Source: an uncultured Brachyspira sp. (lineage in GTDB: Bacteria; Spirochaetota; Brachyspiria; Brachyspirales; Brachyspiraceae). Taken from it: a stretch of DNA of 15,142 bases. This document shows positions 7,635 through 15,059 of this stretch, piece by piece; the stretch's first letter is position 1; each line of letters starts with the position of its first letter. The translations under genes were made by a program, and so were the position numbers. Below the pieces are notes generated by a model, which saw only the letters and a program-made list of their open reading frames with translations, was not told where the DNA came from and made no database searches. The stretch is from NCBI RefSeq assembly GCF_934747485.1, contig NZ_CAKVGN010000068.1, positions 1-15,142 of the forward strand, in the 5' to 3' direction.

Positions 7635-7718
7635 ACCGCACGGTGTAGCAAACTTTTTAATATAACCAAATTTCAATCATAATTTTATCAATATTTAAAA
7701 TTTTGCTTAGCGTGCGGT
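7635..7718. repeat. Long inverted repeat, diverged member of the same repeat family (copy C)
   Basis: ACCGCACG (7635-7642) and CGTGCGGT (7711-7718) are exact complements. Just inside, AGCAAA (7647-7652) pairs with TTTGCT (7702-7707), giving an 8-bp plus 6-bp stem with a 49-base loop. The left arm CCGCACGGT and the right arm CTTAG-CGTGCGG both recur at the matching ends of 15091-15136, there with one extra T. It starts 18 bases after the creD stop and could also act as a transcript-end structure. Confidence 0.7.
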
Positions 7719-8043
7719 GTATATACCATAAATTTATATATAGCTTGGGTGGGAAAACTAAAATAGCAATAAAATCATAAAATTAATATACGCTAAAATT
7801 AGAAAATAGGTAAAAATACTAAAGGGCGGGGATTTTAATTAGATTTTCAGTAATACAAATATTACTGCAGCCGTAAAAAAGACACAAATATTAAAACTTA
7901 ATACAACTTTATTTTTTAACAAAAAATATTTACTTAGGCATCACATAAAAACATTATATTCAATGCATATTATTAAAAATATTAGTTGAGTATACACGCC
8001 TAATGAACTAAACAAAACTTAGCATCAATAAAAATAATAAAAA

Positions 8044-8071
8044 AGAGCTGAGAAGTAATAATCCCAGCTCT
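8044..8071 (-). terminator. Intrinsic terminator of htrA and its operon
   Basis: AGAGCTG (8044-8050) pairs with CAGCTCT (8065-8071), with a further GA/TC pair inside one mismatch. On the minus strand the stem is followed by a T-rich tail (complement of 8025-8043). It lies 26 bases after the htrA stop and marks the end of the minus-strand cluster. Confidence 0.82.
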
Positions 8072-8096
8072 AAAATAATGTTTTATAATATATGCT

Positions 8097-9605
8097 TTAT
8101 TCTTCTATAATAATAACATAAGTCATTCTAGAACGCTTTATTGTAATTGTAAAAGACTTATCATCACCATAAGATTTAACAAACTTATTATAATCATCAA
8201 TATTAGATATTGTTATTCCATTAATAGCTTTAATTACATCTCCAGGTCTAAGTCCTGCAGTATAAGCTTTAGAGTTTTGAGTCATGTTTACTACAACAAC
8301 ACCTCTCTCATTACTTCTAATCTGAAGTCTTTGAGATATTTCCGGAGTAACATCAGAAACATCTAAGCCCATCCAAGCATTAGCATCTCTGCTATTTTGT
8401 GATGAATTAGAGTTAGGTACAACTTCCTCATCTTCCTCTCTAGCCTCTATTGTAATTCTTGTAATTTTTTCTTTACCGTTTCTTAAATATTTAACTTCAA
8501 CTTTACTTCCAACTTTAGTAGTAGCAACTTTATTAAATAAATCAACACTCTTAGTCATTCTCTCGCCGTCAAACTCTATAATAATATCGCCATCTTGTAA
8601 ACCGCCCTTAGAAGCAGGAGAATTAGGTATAACTTCGCTTACATATACTCCAGTATTTTGCTTAACATTTAATCCGCGAGAAAGATTTTCATCAATATCT
8701 TGTAAATATATTCCTAAGTATCCCCTAGTAACTCTTCCATTTTCTTTTAAATCTTTCATCACAGAAGTAGCAATATTAATAGGAGTAGCAAAACCTATAC
8801 CAATGCTTCCGCCTGAAGTAGAATATATTAAAGTATTAATTCCTATAACTTGACCATGTATATTAAATAAAGGACCTCCTGAATTACCTGGGTTTATAGC
8901 AACATCAGTTTGAATATATCTCTGATACCTATTAGCACCGACATCGCTTCTTCCTTTAGCACTAACTATACCAAAAGTAACAGTATTATTCAAACCATAA
9001 GGGTTACCAATAGCAATAGCAAACTCACCGGGCTCAATAGCATCACTGTCTCCTAAAGCTACATAAGGGAATACTCTGTCAGATTCTATTTTTAATAAAG
9101 CCAAATCATAAGCCTCATCATAACCTATTAATTTAGCAGGCAACTCCTCATCTTCCCCATACAAAGTAACCATAATCTTAGTAGCACCTTTAACAACATG
9201 ATAGTTAGAAAGAACATATCCCTCATCATTAACTATAAAACCGCTGCCCAAAGATTTTTGACTTCTTCTCTGTCTAGGCATTTGATCGCCAAAGAAAAAT
9301 CTAAAGAACTCATCAGCATATCTATCTTCATAAGTCTGACCAGATTCAATCTCTGTAGATATATTAACAACAGCAGGCATGTTTTTATCAACAACTTCTC
9401 TAATAGCACTCTCAACCTCTAAAGCCCCGTCTAAAGAACCATTAAAAGCAGCTTTTTCCGGTGCAGCCTGTGCATGAACAACAAAATCGCCGTCTTTAGA
9501 GTTCTTTTCATAAGAGAATATAAAAAATGATATTATTATTCCTAACAAAGTAAATGTAAGCCCAAGATTGAGAAAAAACATAAATGATTTTTTATTTTGA
9601 TTCAT
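8097..9605 (-). CDS. htrA: HtrA/DegP-family serine protease with two PDZ domains
   Basis: Periplasmic or periplasm-facing ATP-independent protease and chaperone that degrades misfolded envelope proteins. The 502 residues start with a hydrophobic segment (about 9-31), either a signal anchor or a signal peptide. The AQA at 45-47 is a possible cleavage site but sits far from the hydrophobic core. The trypsin-like domain has the full triad: His136 in SNYHVVKG, Asp167 in YDLALLK and Ser242 in NPGNSGGPL. PDZ1 spans about 296-388 and PDZ2 about 411-493, separated by an acidic, Ser/Asn-rich linker, so the layout is DegP/DegQ-like rather than DegS-like. An AGGAGG site precedes the ATG by a good distance. 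It lies 108 bases after the acyltransferase gene, so it may be read from the cluster, from its own promoter, or both; a TATAAT in the gap lacks a clear -35 partner. Confidence 0.96.
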   Translation of the reverse strand: MNQNKKSFMFFLNLGLTFTLLGIIISFFIFSYEKNSKDGDFVVHAQAAPEKAAFNGSLDGALEVESAIREVVDKNMPAVVNISTEIESGQTYEDRYADEFFRFFFGDQMPRQRRSQKSLGSGFIVNDEGYVLSNYHVVKGATKIMVTLYGEDEELPAKLIGYDEAYDLALLKIESDRVFPYVALGDSDAIEPGEFAIAIGNPYGLNNTVTFGIVSAKGRSDVGANRYQRYIQTDVAINPGNSGGPLFNIHGQVIGINTLIYSTSGGSIGIGFATPINIATSVMKDLKENGRVTRGYLGIYLQDIDENLSRGLNVKQNTGVYVSEVIPNSPASKGGLQDGDIIIEFDGERMTKSVDLFNKVATTKVGSKVEVKYLRNGKEKITRITIEAREEDEEVVPNSNSSQNSRDANAWMGLDVSDVTPEISQRLQIRSNERGVVVVNMTQNSKAYTAGLRPGDVIKAINGITISNIDDYNKFVKSYGDDKSFTITIKRSRMTYVIIIEE

Positions 9606-9713
9606 ATATATAATTACCTCCTATAATTGTGGTTTTTCTATATCACTAATTTTATTATATTGATTGAATGATGATTTAACTATATAAACCCATTATAAAA
9701 AAGTAAAGTAAAA

Positions 9714-10643
9714 TTATCTGTAATTATTATGCTTATAAAAAATTTCCGGCTCACCATTAGGTCGAGTATTCCATCTCGGATGCACCCAAAGCCAATTTTC
9801 AGGATACTTTCTTATAATTTCTTCTAACTTCTTAGTATATTTTTGAGTATTATAATATAAAGTCTCCTCTTTGGTTTCTTTCTCTTCAATATGCATTATC
9901 TCAGAAACGACTATTTTATGATGACCATACCTATCCGGCACATCATACATTATAACTATAGGAGCTTTAGTCTTCATAGCCACAGCAATAGGTCCAACAG
10001 CAGTAGCACATTTCTCTCCAAAAAAATCAACATAAATTCCATCTATATAATTCTGATCGCATAAAAAAGCAACAGCCTTATTCTCTCTCAAAGTATAAAA
10101 TATATCTTTCAAATTCCCCTTTCTTGCAATACATTTTACACCTCTCTTTTCTCTCCAAGACTTCATATAAGCATCTAATTTGGGATTATCTAAAGGTCTC
10201 ACTATCACACTCGGATTATACCCTTTAATACCAAAATATGAAGCTATATATTCCCAATTGCCAATATGCCCCGTGATAACTACAACACCTTTCTTTTCTT
10301 CCAAAGCCTTATCAAATATATCCCTGCCTTCTATCTTTACACGTTTTAATATTTGCTCATCAGACATTCTTGAAGCCTTTATAAACTCCGCAAAAGTCAT
10401 AAGCATAGATTTCATAGAACGCCTAGCTATAAGTCTTCTCTCCAAATAAGATTTTTCCGGAAAAGCCTGCTTCAAATTAATCAAAGCTACTTTTTTGCTA
10501 TGCATAGCTACATAAAACATCAAACCCCCTATAATCTTTGCAAAAAATATTACAAAAATATAAGGAAAAAATGATATAATCTCCATTAATATTCTTAATG
10601 GAATATATTCAAGCATAATAATTTTTTTTGATTTATAAGCCAA
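9714..10643 (-). CDS. Lipid A type acyltransferase, LpxL/HtrB family
   Basis: Membrane-associated acyltransferase expected to add a secondary acyl chain to lipid A or a related lipid. The 309 residues match the family length. An N-terminal hydrophobic stretch (about 13-46) anchors it. The catalytic HX4E motif is His126-IGNW-Glu131. Further family segments are RPLDNPKLD (149-157), DQN (196-198) and PENWLWVHPRW (281-291). The start codon is TTG (complement of 10641-10643), not ATG. I accept it because an AGGAG lies 6 bases upstream, inside the last codons of the preceding gene, whose TAG stop ends 3 bases before the TTG. The first ATG, at codon 10, would cut into the amphipathic N-terminus. The arrangement implies translational coupling. 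Which acyl position is modified is unknown. Confidence 0.92.
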   Translation of the reverse strand: MAYKSKKIIMLEYIPLRILMEIISFFPYIFVIFFAKIIGGLMFYVAMHSKKVALINLKQAFPEKSYLERRLIARRSMKSMLMTFAEFIKASRMSDEQILKRVKIEGRDIFDKALEEKKGVVVITGHIGNWEYIASYFGIKGYNPSVIVRPLDNPKLDAYMKSWREKRGVKCIARKGNLKDIFYTLRENKAVAFLCDQNYIDGIYVDFFGEKCATAVGPIAVAMKTKAPIVIMYDVPDRYGHHKIVVSEIMHIEEKETKEETLYYNTQKYTKKLEEIIRKYPENWLWVHPRWNTRPNGEPEIFYKHNNYR

Positions 10644-10646
10644 TTC

Positions 10647-12512
10647 CTACTCCTGAGTATTATCATCTTTATTTTCTTCAGACTCATCTGTTATTTCTTT
10701 TTCAATATTTTTTAAATTATCATCTAAATCATCTTTTTTATTTTCACTGTTATTATTATTTGCATCTTTATTAGAATTGTTTTTATTTTCGGCCTTTTTA
10801 GAACCCTCAATTAATATTCCAGCCCCAGCCAATTCTCCTGATGTAATCAAATAATAAAAACCAGATATAAAATAATAAGCTTCAGTTAATGCCTTTAATA
10901 CATTATATCCTTCTATTCTTTTTTTACTTCCGCTAATATCAGAAAAGAAAGTCAATATATCATTAGGGTTCGCTATTATTCTCTCTCTTTCCGTTTTATC
11001 TAATAATAGTTTATCTAATTTCCTTTTTAAAGAAGATATTATAGAAACTATATGAGATTTTAAATTTTTAGCAGTATAAGATATTTGTCCATTCTTTTCA
11101 GCCAACATCGATACTCTCTGTTCAAATCTCATCGTAGTATCTTGCTCTATTTTTAAAGCATTTTTGCACATATCGCTATATTCTAAAAATCTCGAATTAG
11201 AATCTGATAATGATAAAAATATATTATTAAAATCACTCTTATAATCTGTTCTAATCAAATTATCATAAATTAGATTATATTTTACCTTATTAGAAACAAA
11301 TAATACAGAATACTCTTTATCTAAAAAATCTAATAATACTTTTATTCTATAAATTTTATCATCATCTGATACTTGAAAGAAAGGGTCCCCTTCTATTTCT
11401 ATATTATTATCTGCTTTTCTAAATGAAACAACTTTCTCTATAAGTTTTACGCCTATAGACTCTATTTTCATTAATTTTTCTTCTTCATTATCTTCAGGAG
11501 TTTGATTATCTTTTTCCTCTTCTTGTTTCTGTTTTGTAGTTTCTTCTTTAAGCTTTAACTCTTTTTCTTTTTTCAACTTAGTATAATAACCAACTATATC
11601 TGTATCTGTTATTCCTAAAAAATTATTAATTTCAGATAATGTTTCAAGTTTTTCTTTAGAAGCATATTGAAGCAATGATAATAATTTAGGGTAATATTTA
11701 GAATATATCAAATCCACATCTTTTTTAAAGCTGGATATTCTCGGATTAATTACGCCTTTACTAATATTATCTACTATAGAATATGCAATTAAAGCTTTTT
11801 CACCAGCCAATTTTAACTTTGAAGAATAAGCATGCAAAATATATAAAGGTTTAAACATAGCTTTAAGTTCATTCACATAACTGCGTGCTTTTGTAGGAGA
11901 ATGTAAATCTTTATACTGTCTTAAAAAAGTTTTGTAAATATTTTCATCATATTGATCTTTCACACGTTCTAAAAGTTCAATATCTTCCAAATCATTGGCA
12001 AATTGAGCTAATATTTTTTCTTTTTTACTTTTAGGCTCCATAGAACTATCATCTACTGGATTTAGTGCATTAAATATAAGAGTATCCATCTCCAAAAATG
12101 CTGATATAACACTTTTATCTATAAAGCCCAAAAACTTATTATGTACATTTCCGCCAAAAGTTGTTATCGTTTTATTAGATAGAGCATCAAGCCATAATTT
12201 TAAATTTAAAAATACACTTTTTTGTTTTTTTACAACTAATGTATTATTTGTCTTTTCTTTTTTAGGAGCTTGAGAGGGTGTATTAGTATAAACATAATTT
12301 CCTCTTGGCGTATTATTATTAAGATTATTATTTTTAGGTTTATTATAACTAGGGGTACTTCTCTTAGATGAATAATCGATAGTAGTCTGCTTTTTCCTAT
12401 TCGTTATTACCTCTCCGCCTGCATCTACAAACTTATTAAATAAATTTCTTCTATCATCTTCTTTAAGATTATCTAGTTTTAATCTATTTCTAGTATTATC
12501 TATATCACCCAT
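10647..12512 (-). CDS. Unrecognised 621-residue protein, charged and low-complexity tails
   Basis: I do not recognise this family. There is no signal peptide and no convincing transmembrane helix; the only mildly hydrophobic stretch, near 543-570 (AYYFISGFYYLITSG), is too polar to call. Layout: a basic head with a DDRRNLFNKFVDAGGEV segment (19-35); a disordered Asn/Lys/Pro linker (about 40-97); a helical domain rich in Leu, Lys and Tyr (about 98-315); a Lys/Glu coiled-coil-like linker (about 312-347); a second helical domain (about 348-572); and a very acidic, Asn/Asp/Glu-rich tail (573-621). An AGGAG site precedes the ATG. It is 29 bases downstream of the SDR gene and 3 bases upstream of the acyltransferase start, so it is cotranscribed with envelope genes. 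A cytoplasmic scaffold or adaptor is a guess only. It may be restricted to spirochaetes. Confidence 0.85.
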   Translation of the reverse strand: MGDIDNTRNRLKLDNLKEDDRRNLFNKFVDAGGEVITNRKKQTTIDYSSKRSTPSYNKPKNNNLNNNTPRGNYVYTNTPSQAPKKEKTNNTLVVKKQKSVFLNLKLWLDALSNKTITTFGGNVHNKFLGFIDKSVISAFLEMDTLIFNALNPVDDSSMEPKSKKEKILAQFANDLEDIELLERVKDQYDENIYKTFLRQYKDLHSPTKARSYVNELKAMFKPLYILHAYSSKLKLAGEKALIAYSIVDNISKGVINPRISSFKKDVDLIYSKYYPKLLSLLQYASKEKLETLSEINNFLGITDTDIVGYYTKLKKEKELKLKEETTKQKQEEEKDNQTPEDNEEEKLMKIESIGVKLIEKVVSFRKADNNIEIEGDPFFQVSDDDKIYRIKVLLDFLDKEYSVLFVSNKVKYNLIYDNLIRTDYKSDFNNIFLSLSDSNSRFLEYSDMCKNALKIEQDTTMRFEQRVSMLAEKNGQISYTAKNLKSHIVSIISSLKRKLDKLLLDKTERERIIANPNDILTFFSDISGSKKRIEGYNVLKALTEAYYFISGFYYLITSGELAGAGILIEGSKKAENKNNSNKDANNNNSENKKDDLDDNLKNIEKEITDESEENKDDNTQE

Positions 12513-12541
12513 AGAAAATAACTCCTAAAAAATATATATAT

Positions 12542-13321
12542 TTATTTACCCCTATGTATCATAGTGGCTGTGGCCTGACTGCCAGCCAAAATAGTCATAC
12601 TAGATATTTGAACATGTCTTTTTCTAGTAATAACGTATTCTATATTATCGGCTATATCTTCAGCATATAAAGGATCAAAACCCTTATAAACATTATCAGC
12701 TTTTTCTTTATCTCCTTTAAATCTCACGGTAGAAAACTCTGTGTTTACAGCACCCGGTTTTATATTAGTTACTCTTATAGGCTTATCTATTAACTCAACT
12801 CTTAAAACATCTCCAAACATCTCTACAAAAGACTTAGTAGAACAGTAAATAGCACCTCCAAAATAAGCCTCATCTGCAGCAGTGGAAGCTAAATTAATGA
12901 TATCAGCATTTTTACTGTTAAGCATTAAAGGTATTATCATTCTTGTTAATACTATTAAACCTTCACAATTTACCCTTATCATCTGCAAGCTGTCTTCTAT
13001 GTCATTGTTATAAAAATAATCCTTACCCAAAGCAAGTCCTGCATTATTAATAAGTATATCTATATTCTTCCATTCATTTTCTAATGAAGAGACAGCATTT
13101 TTTATACTATTGGTATCAGCATAATCTACTTTTATAACCTTTACTTTTACATTATAATCTTTTTCCAACATACTTTTAAGAGACTCTAATTTCTCAATTC
13201 TTCTCGCTGTTAAAATAAGATTAACACCATTAGAAGCAAGCATCTTAGCAACCGCTTCGCCAATACCAGCACTAGCCCCAGAAATAAAAGCTAATCTTCC
13301 TTTAATATCTTCTTTATACAT
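12542..13321 (-). CDS. ydfG: Short-chain dehydrogenase/reductase, YdfG-like
   Basis: Cytoplasmic NADP-dependent oxidoreductase of the classical SDR type. E. coli YdfG oxidises 3-hydroxy acids such as L-allo-threonine and serine and reduces malonic semialdehyde. The 259 residues show the cofactor motif GASAGIG (15-21), ArgArg at 40-41 after the second strand (favouring NADP), NNAG (92-95), and the catalytic Ser146, Tyr159 and Lys163 in the YCSTK context. The PG motif is at 189-190. The segment TEFSTVRFKGDKEKAD (194-209) closely follows YdfG, and the length matches. Only a weak AAAGG precedes the ATG. The gene lies 22 bases after the lipoprotein gene and 29 bases before the unknown gene, as expected in an operon. 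The assignment to YdfG rather than another SDR is probable, not certain. Confidence 0.9.
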   Translation of the reverse strand: MYKEDIKGRLAFISGASAGIGEAVAKMLASNGVNLILTARRIEKLESLKSMLEKDYNVKVKVIKVDYADTNSIKNAVSSLENEWKNIDILINNAGLALGKDYFYNNDIEDSLQMIRVNCEGLIVLTRMIIPLMLNSKNADIINLASTAADEAYFGGAIYCSTKSFVEMFGDVLRVELIDKPIRVTNIKPGAVNTEFSTVRFKGDKEKADNVYKGFDPLYAEDIADNIEYVITRKRHVQISSMTILAGSQATATMIHRGK

Positions 13322-13343
13322 AAAAACTTGCCTTTATAATTAT

Positions 13344-13847
13344 TTATTCAGCAGTTCTTATTCTGCCAGCAACATCTTCAGCAGTGTATTGCATGCCAAC
13401 CTCTTGAAGATATTTTGAAATTAAATTATCCATTTGTTTTTTTAATCCCTTTGAATATAATTCAGCTACAACCGTACAGTTTTGCTTAGAGTCCCATTTA
13501 CTCTCAACTATAGATACCCCTCTCACTCTTCCTGCAACTCTCTCTTGTATTACATATTCATCTATCATACCCTTTTCTGTAGAGCTTAAAGATTCCACAT
13601 AAGAACCAACTATTTTAGCTACTATTTTATTTTTAGCATCCAATTCTGCAGCTTGTCTTGATGCAACTTCCCTTCTAAACTTATCATCAACATCTATATC
13701 TTCGCTAGGCGAACCCATTCCCATTACTCTGAAAGTATCATCATTTATCCAGCCCTCAGGATTGTTTCTGCTGACACCAGTTCCGCAAGAAGATAATACT
13801 ATCATCATCATAACAGTTATAAACAAGTATAATTTTTTATTTTTCAT
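13344..13847 (-). CDS. LPP20-like outer-membrane lipoprotein
   Basis: Small lipoprotein, 167 residues from the chosen start. The open frame extends to 13955, but an in-frame ATG at 13847 is preceded by GGAGG at proper distance and begins a textbook lipoprotein signal: Lys-rich N-terminus, hydrophobic core, then the lipobox LSSC with Cys21 as lipidation site. The upstream 36 codons have no such site and would bury the signal peptide. The mature part carries a segment like the LPP20 family (about 57-140 of this start: ASRQAAELDAKNKI, then a conserved VRGVSIVESKW stretch), known from Helicobacter and other diderms. Its molecular role is unknown. First gene of the minus-strand cluster. Confidence 0.85.
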   Translation of the reverse strand: MKNKKLYLFITVMMMIVLSSCGTGVSRNNPEGWINDDTFRVMGMGSPSEDIDVDDKFRREVASRQAAELDAKNKIVAKIVGSYVESLSSTEKGMIDEYVIQERVAGRVRGVSIVESKWDSKQNCTVVAELYSKGLKKQMDNLISKYLQEVGMQYTAEDVAGRIRTAE

Positions 13848-13902
13848 ATAGCGTACCTCCAATTCTTCTATATTATAACTACATTTAATATTATATATAT
13901 TA

Positions 13903-13930
13903 ATAATATGATTGCAATAGCCTAAGTCAA
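13903..13930 (-). promoter_or_regulatory. Promoter of the minus-strand envelope cluster
   Basis: On the minus strand TTGACT (complement of 13925-13930) is followed after 16 bases by TATTAT (complement of 13903-13908). The leader before the lipoprotein ATG would be about 50 bases. Five of six bases match in each box. Confidence 0.6.
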
Positions 13931-13980
13931 AATTTAATACTATATTATAATACATATAATACCTATATTTTAATTTTGTT

Positions 13981-14008
13981 TTGACAATTTTTTATATTAA
14001 ACTATAAT
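13981..14008 (+). promoter_or_regulatory. Near-ideal sigma-70 promoter of ktrA
   Basis: A perfect TTGACA (13981-13986) is separated by 16 bases from a perfect TATAAT (14003-14008), giving a leader of about 60 bases before the ktrA ATG. It is divergent from the cluster promoter, with the two -35 boxes about 50 bases apart. Confidence 0.85.
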
Positions 14009-14075
14009 AAAAACATAATTAAACTTAATTATTAAATTATATATATTAAAAAATTATTTTTATAGAGGTATTCAA

Positions 14076-14762
14076 ATGCTACAATATGCTGTTATAGGAG
14101 TTGGTACTTTAGGTAAGGCTCTAATAAATAGATTAATGAATAAACCTTCAATAGAAGTATTGGCAATAGATAATGACATTAATGAAATAGAAGCCATAAA
14201 AAATAGTGTTACTCAAGCTATGAAATTGGATTCTACTCAAAGAGAGGCATTAGAGGCTATAGAAATTAATAAATTCGATGCTGTTATAGTTACAATAGGT
14301 GAAGACATTATGACAAGCATATTAACTTCACTAATATTAAAAGAATTGAATGTAAAAAACATAATAGCAAGATATTCTGACGAAAGACATAAAGCCATAT
14401 TAAGCAAAATAGGAATCACCCACCTTGTAAGCCCAGAAGAATCTATGGGTATACATATAGCAGAGCAGCTTGAAGTTGGAGATTCTCTGCTTTTATATGA
14501 CTTAACTGAATATCACTCTATAGTAGAGTTTCCTGTGCATGCGGGGCTTGCTGGTAAAAACTTAAAAGAACTCGATTTGAGAAAGAAATATAAAATTAAT
14601 GTTGTAGCTATAAAAAAAGAGACAACAAGTATATTGGGAGAGAAAAAGATTATAGTTGATTGTACACCTGACCCTGATGAGTCTATGGTTGAGGGGGATA
14701 TACTTGTAATAGCAGGACATGATAAAGATATAGAAAAATTAAATAGAAAACTTTCTGAATAA
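14076..14762 (+). CDS. ktrA: Potassium uptake regulatory subunit, KtrA/TrkA (RCK) family
   Basis: Cytoplasmic gating ring subunit that binds nucleotides and controls a KtrB- or TrkH-type K+ channel in the inner membrane. The 228 residues match KtrA, which has one RCK unit, not the doubled TrkA. The RCK_N Rossmann domain has GVGTLG at 8-13 and an acidic end of the second strand (AIDND, 30-34). An RCK_C domain (about 145-228) follows with the typical AGLAGKNLKELDLRKKY segment and a terminal DILVIAG strand. A GAGGT site precedes the ATG. The membrane partner gene is not in the window. The neighbouring gene, 25 bases downstream, is a DUF2905 protein, probably cotranscribed. Confidence 0.93.
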   Translation: MLQYAVIGVGTLGKALINRLMNKPSIEVLAIDNDINEIEAIKNSVTQAMKLDSTQREALEAIEINKFDAVIVTIGEDIMTSILTSLILKELNVKNIIARYSDERHKAILSKIGITHLVSPEESMGIHIAEQLEVGDSLLLYDLTEYHSIVEFPVHAGLAGKNLKELDLRKKYKINVVAIKKETTSILGEKKIIVDCTPDPDESMVEGDILVIAGHDKDIEKLNRKLSE

Positions 14763-14787
14763 TTTTTTATAAATAAAGAGAAGTATA

Positions 14788-14997
14788 ATGAATAACTACT
14801 TTGCAAAAATGCTTATTGTTGTAGGGATTATTGCTATAATAATAGGCATATTGATACTATTAAAAATTCCAATTGGAAAGCTTCCGGGTGATATTGTGAT
14901 AAAAAGAGAAAATTTCGCTTTTGCTTTTCCAATAGTAACTTCTATAATAGCAAGCATAATATTGTCTTTTATAATGTGGATAATTTCTAAATTTTAA
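14788..14997 (+). CDS. DUF2905-family small membrane protein
   Basis: The 69 residues contain two transmembrane helices (about 7-27 and 46-67) joined by a short loop with the family signature IGKLPGDIVIKRENFAFAFP (29-48). This matches DUF2905 in length and pattern. The function of the family is unknown. A purine-rich AGAGAAG precedes the ATG, and the 25-base gap to ktrA suggests one transcript. Confidence 0.9.
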   Translation: MNNYFAKMLIVVGIIAIIIGILILLKIPIGKLPGDIVIKRENFAFAFPIVTSIIASIILSFIMWIISKF

Positions 14998-15059
14998 TAA
15001 ATTAATAAACATTTATATTGTTTCAATTTCATTGTTTGTATGTTTTTTGTTTTATTCAA

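Larger units (their letters stand above)
7618..8096. other. 479-base intergenic region between creD and htrA
   Basis: The gap between the ends of two convergent genes holds an inverted repeat at 7635-7718, a small G-rich stretch (GGGCGGGG at 7824-7831), and the htrA terminator at 8044-8071. I see no open frame with a ribosome binding site and no RNA gene. The middle part (about 7840-8030) is plain AT-rich sequence. Confidence 0.65.

Noticed and set aside
9606..9713. Possible separate promoter for htrA
   Set aside because: A TATAAT-like box exists on the minus strand, but no acceptable -35 box at 16-18 bases was found. In DNA this AT-rich a lone -10 match means little.
13848..13955. N-terminal extension of the lipoprotein open frame to 13955
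   Set aside because: The ATG at 13847 has GGAGG and begins a complete lipoprotein signal. The extension covers the predicted promoter and lacks a ribosome binding site.
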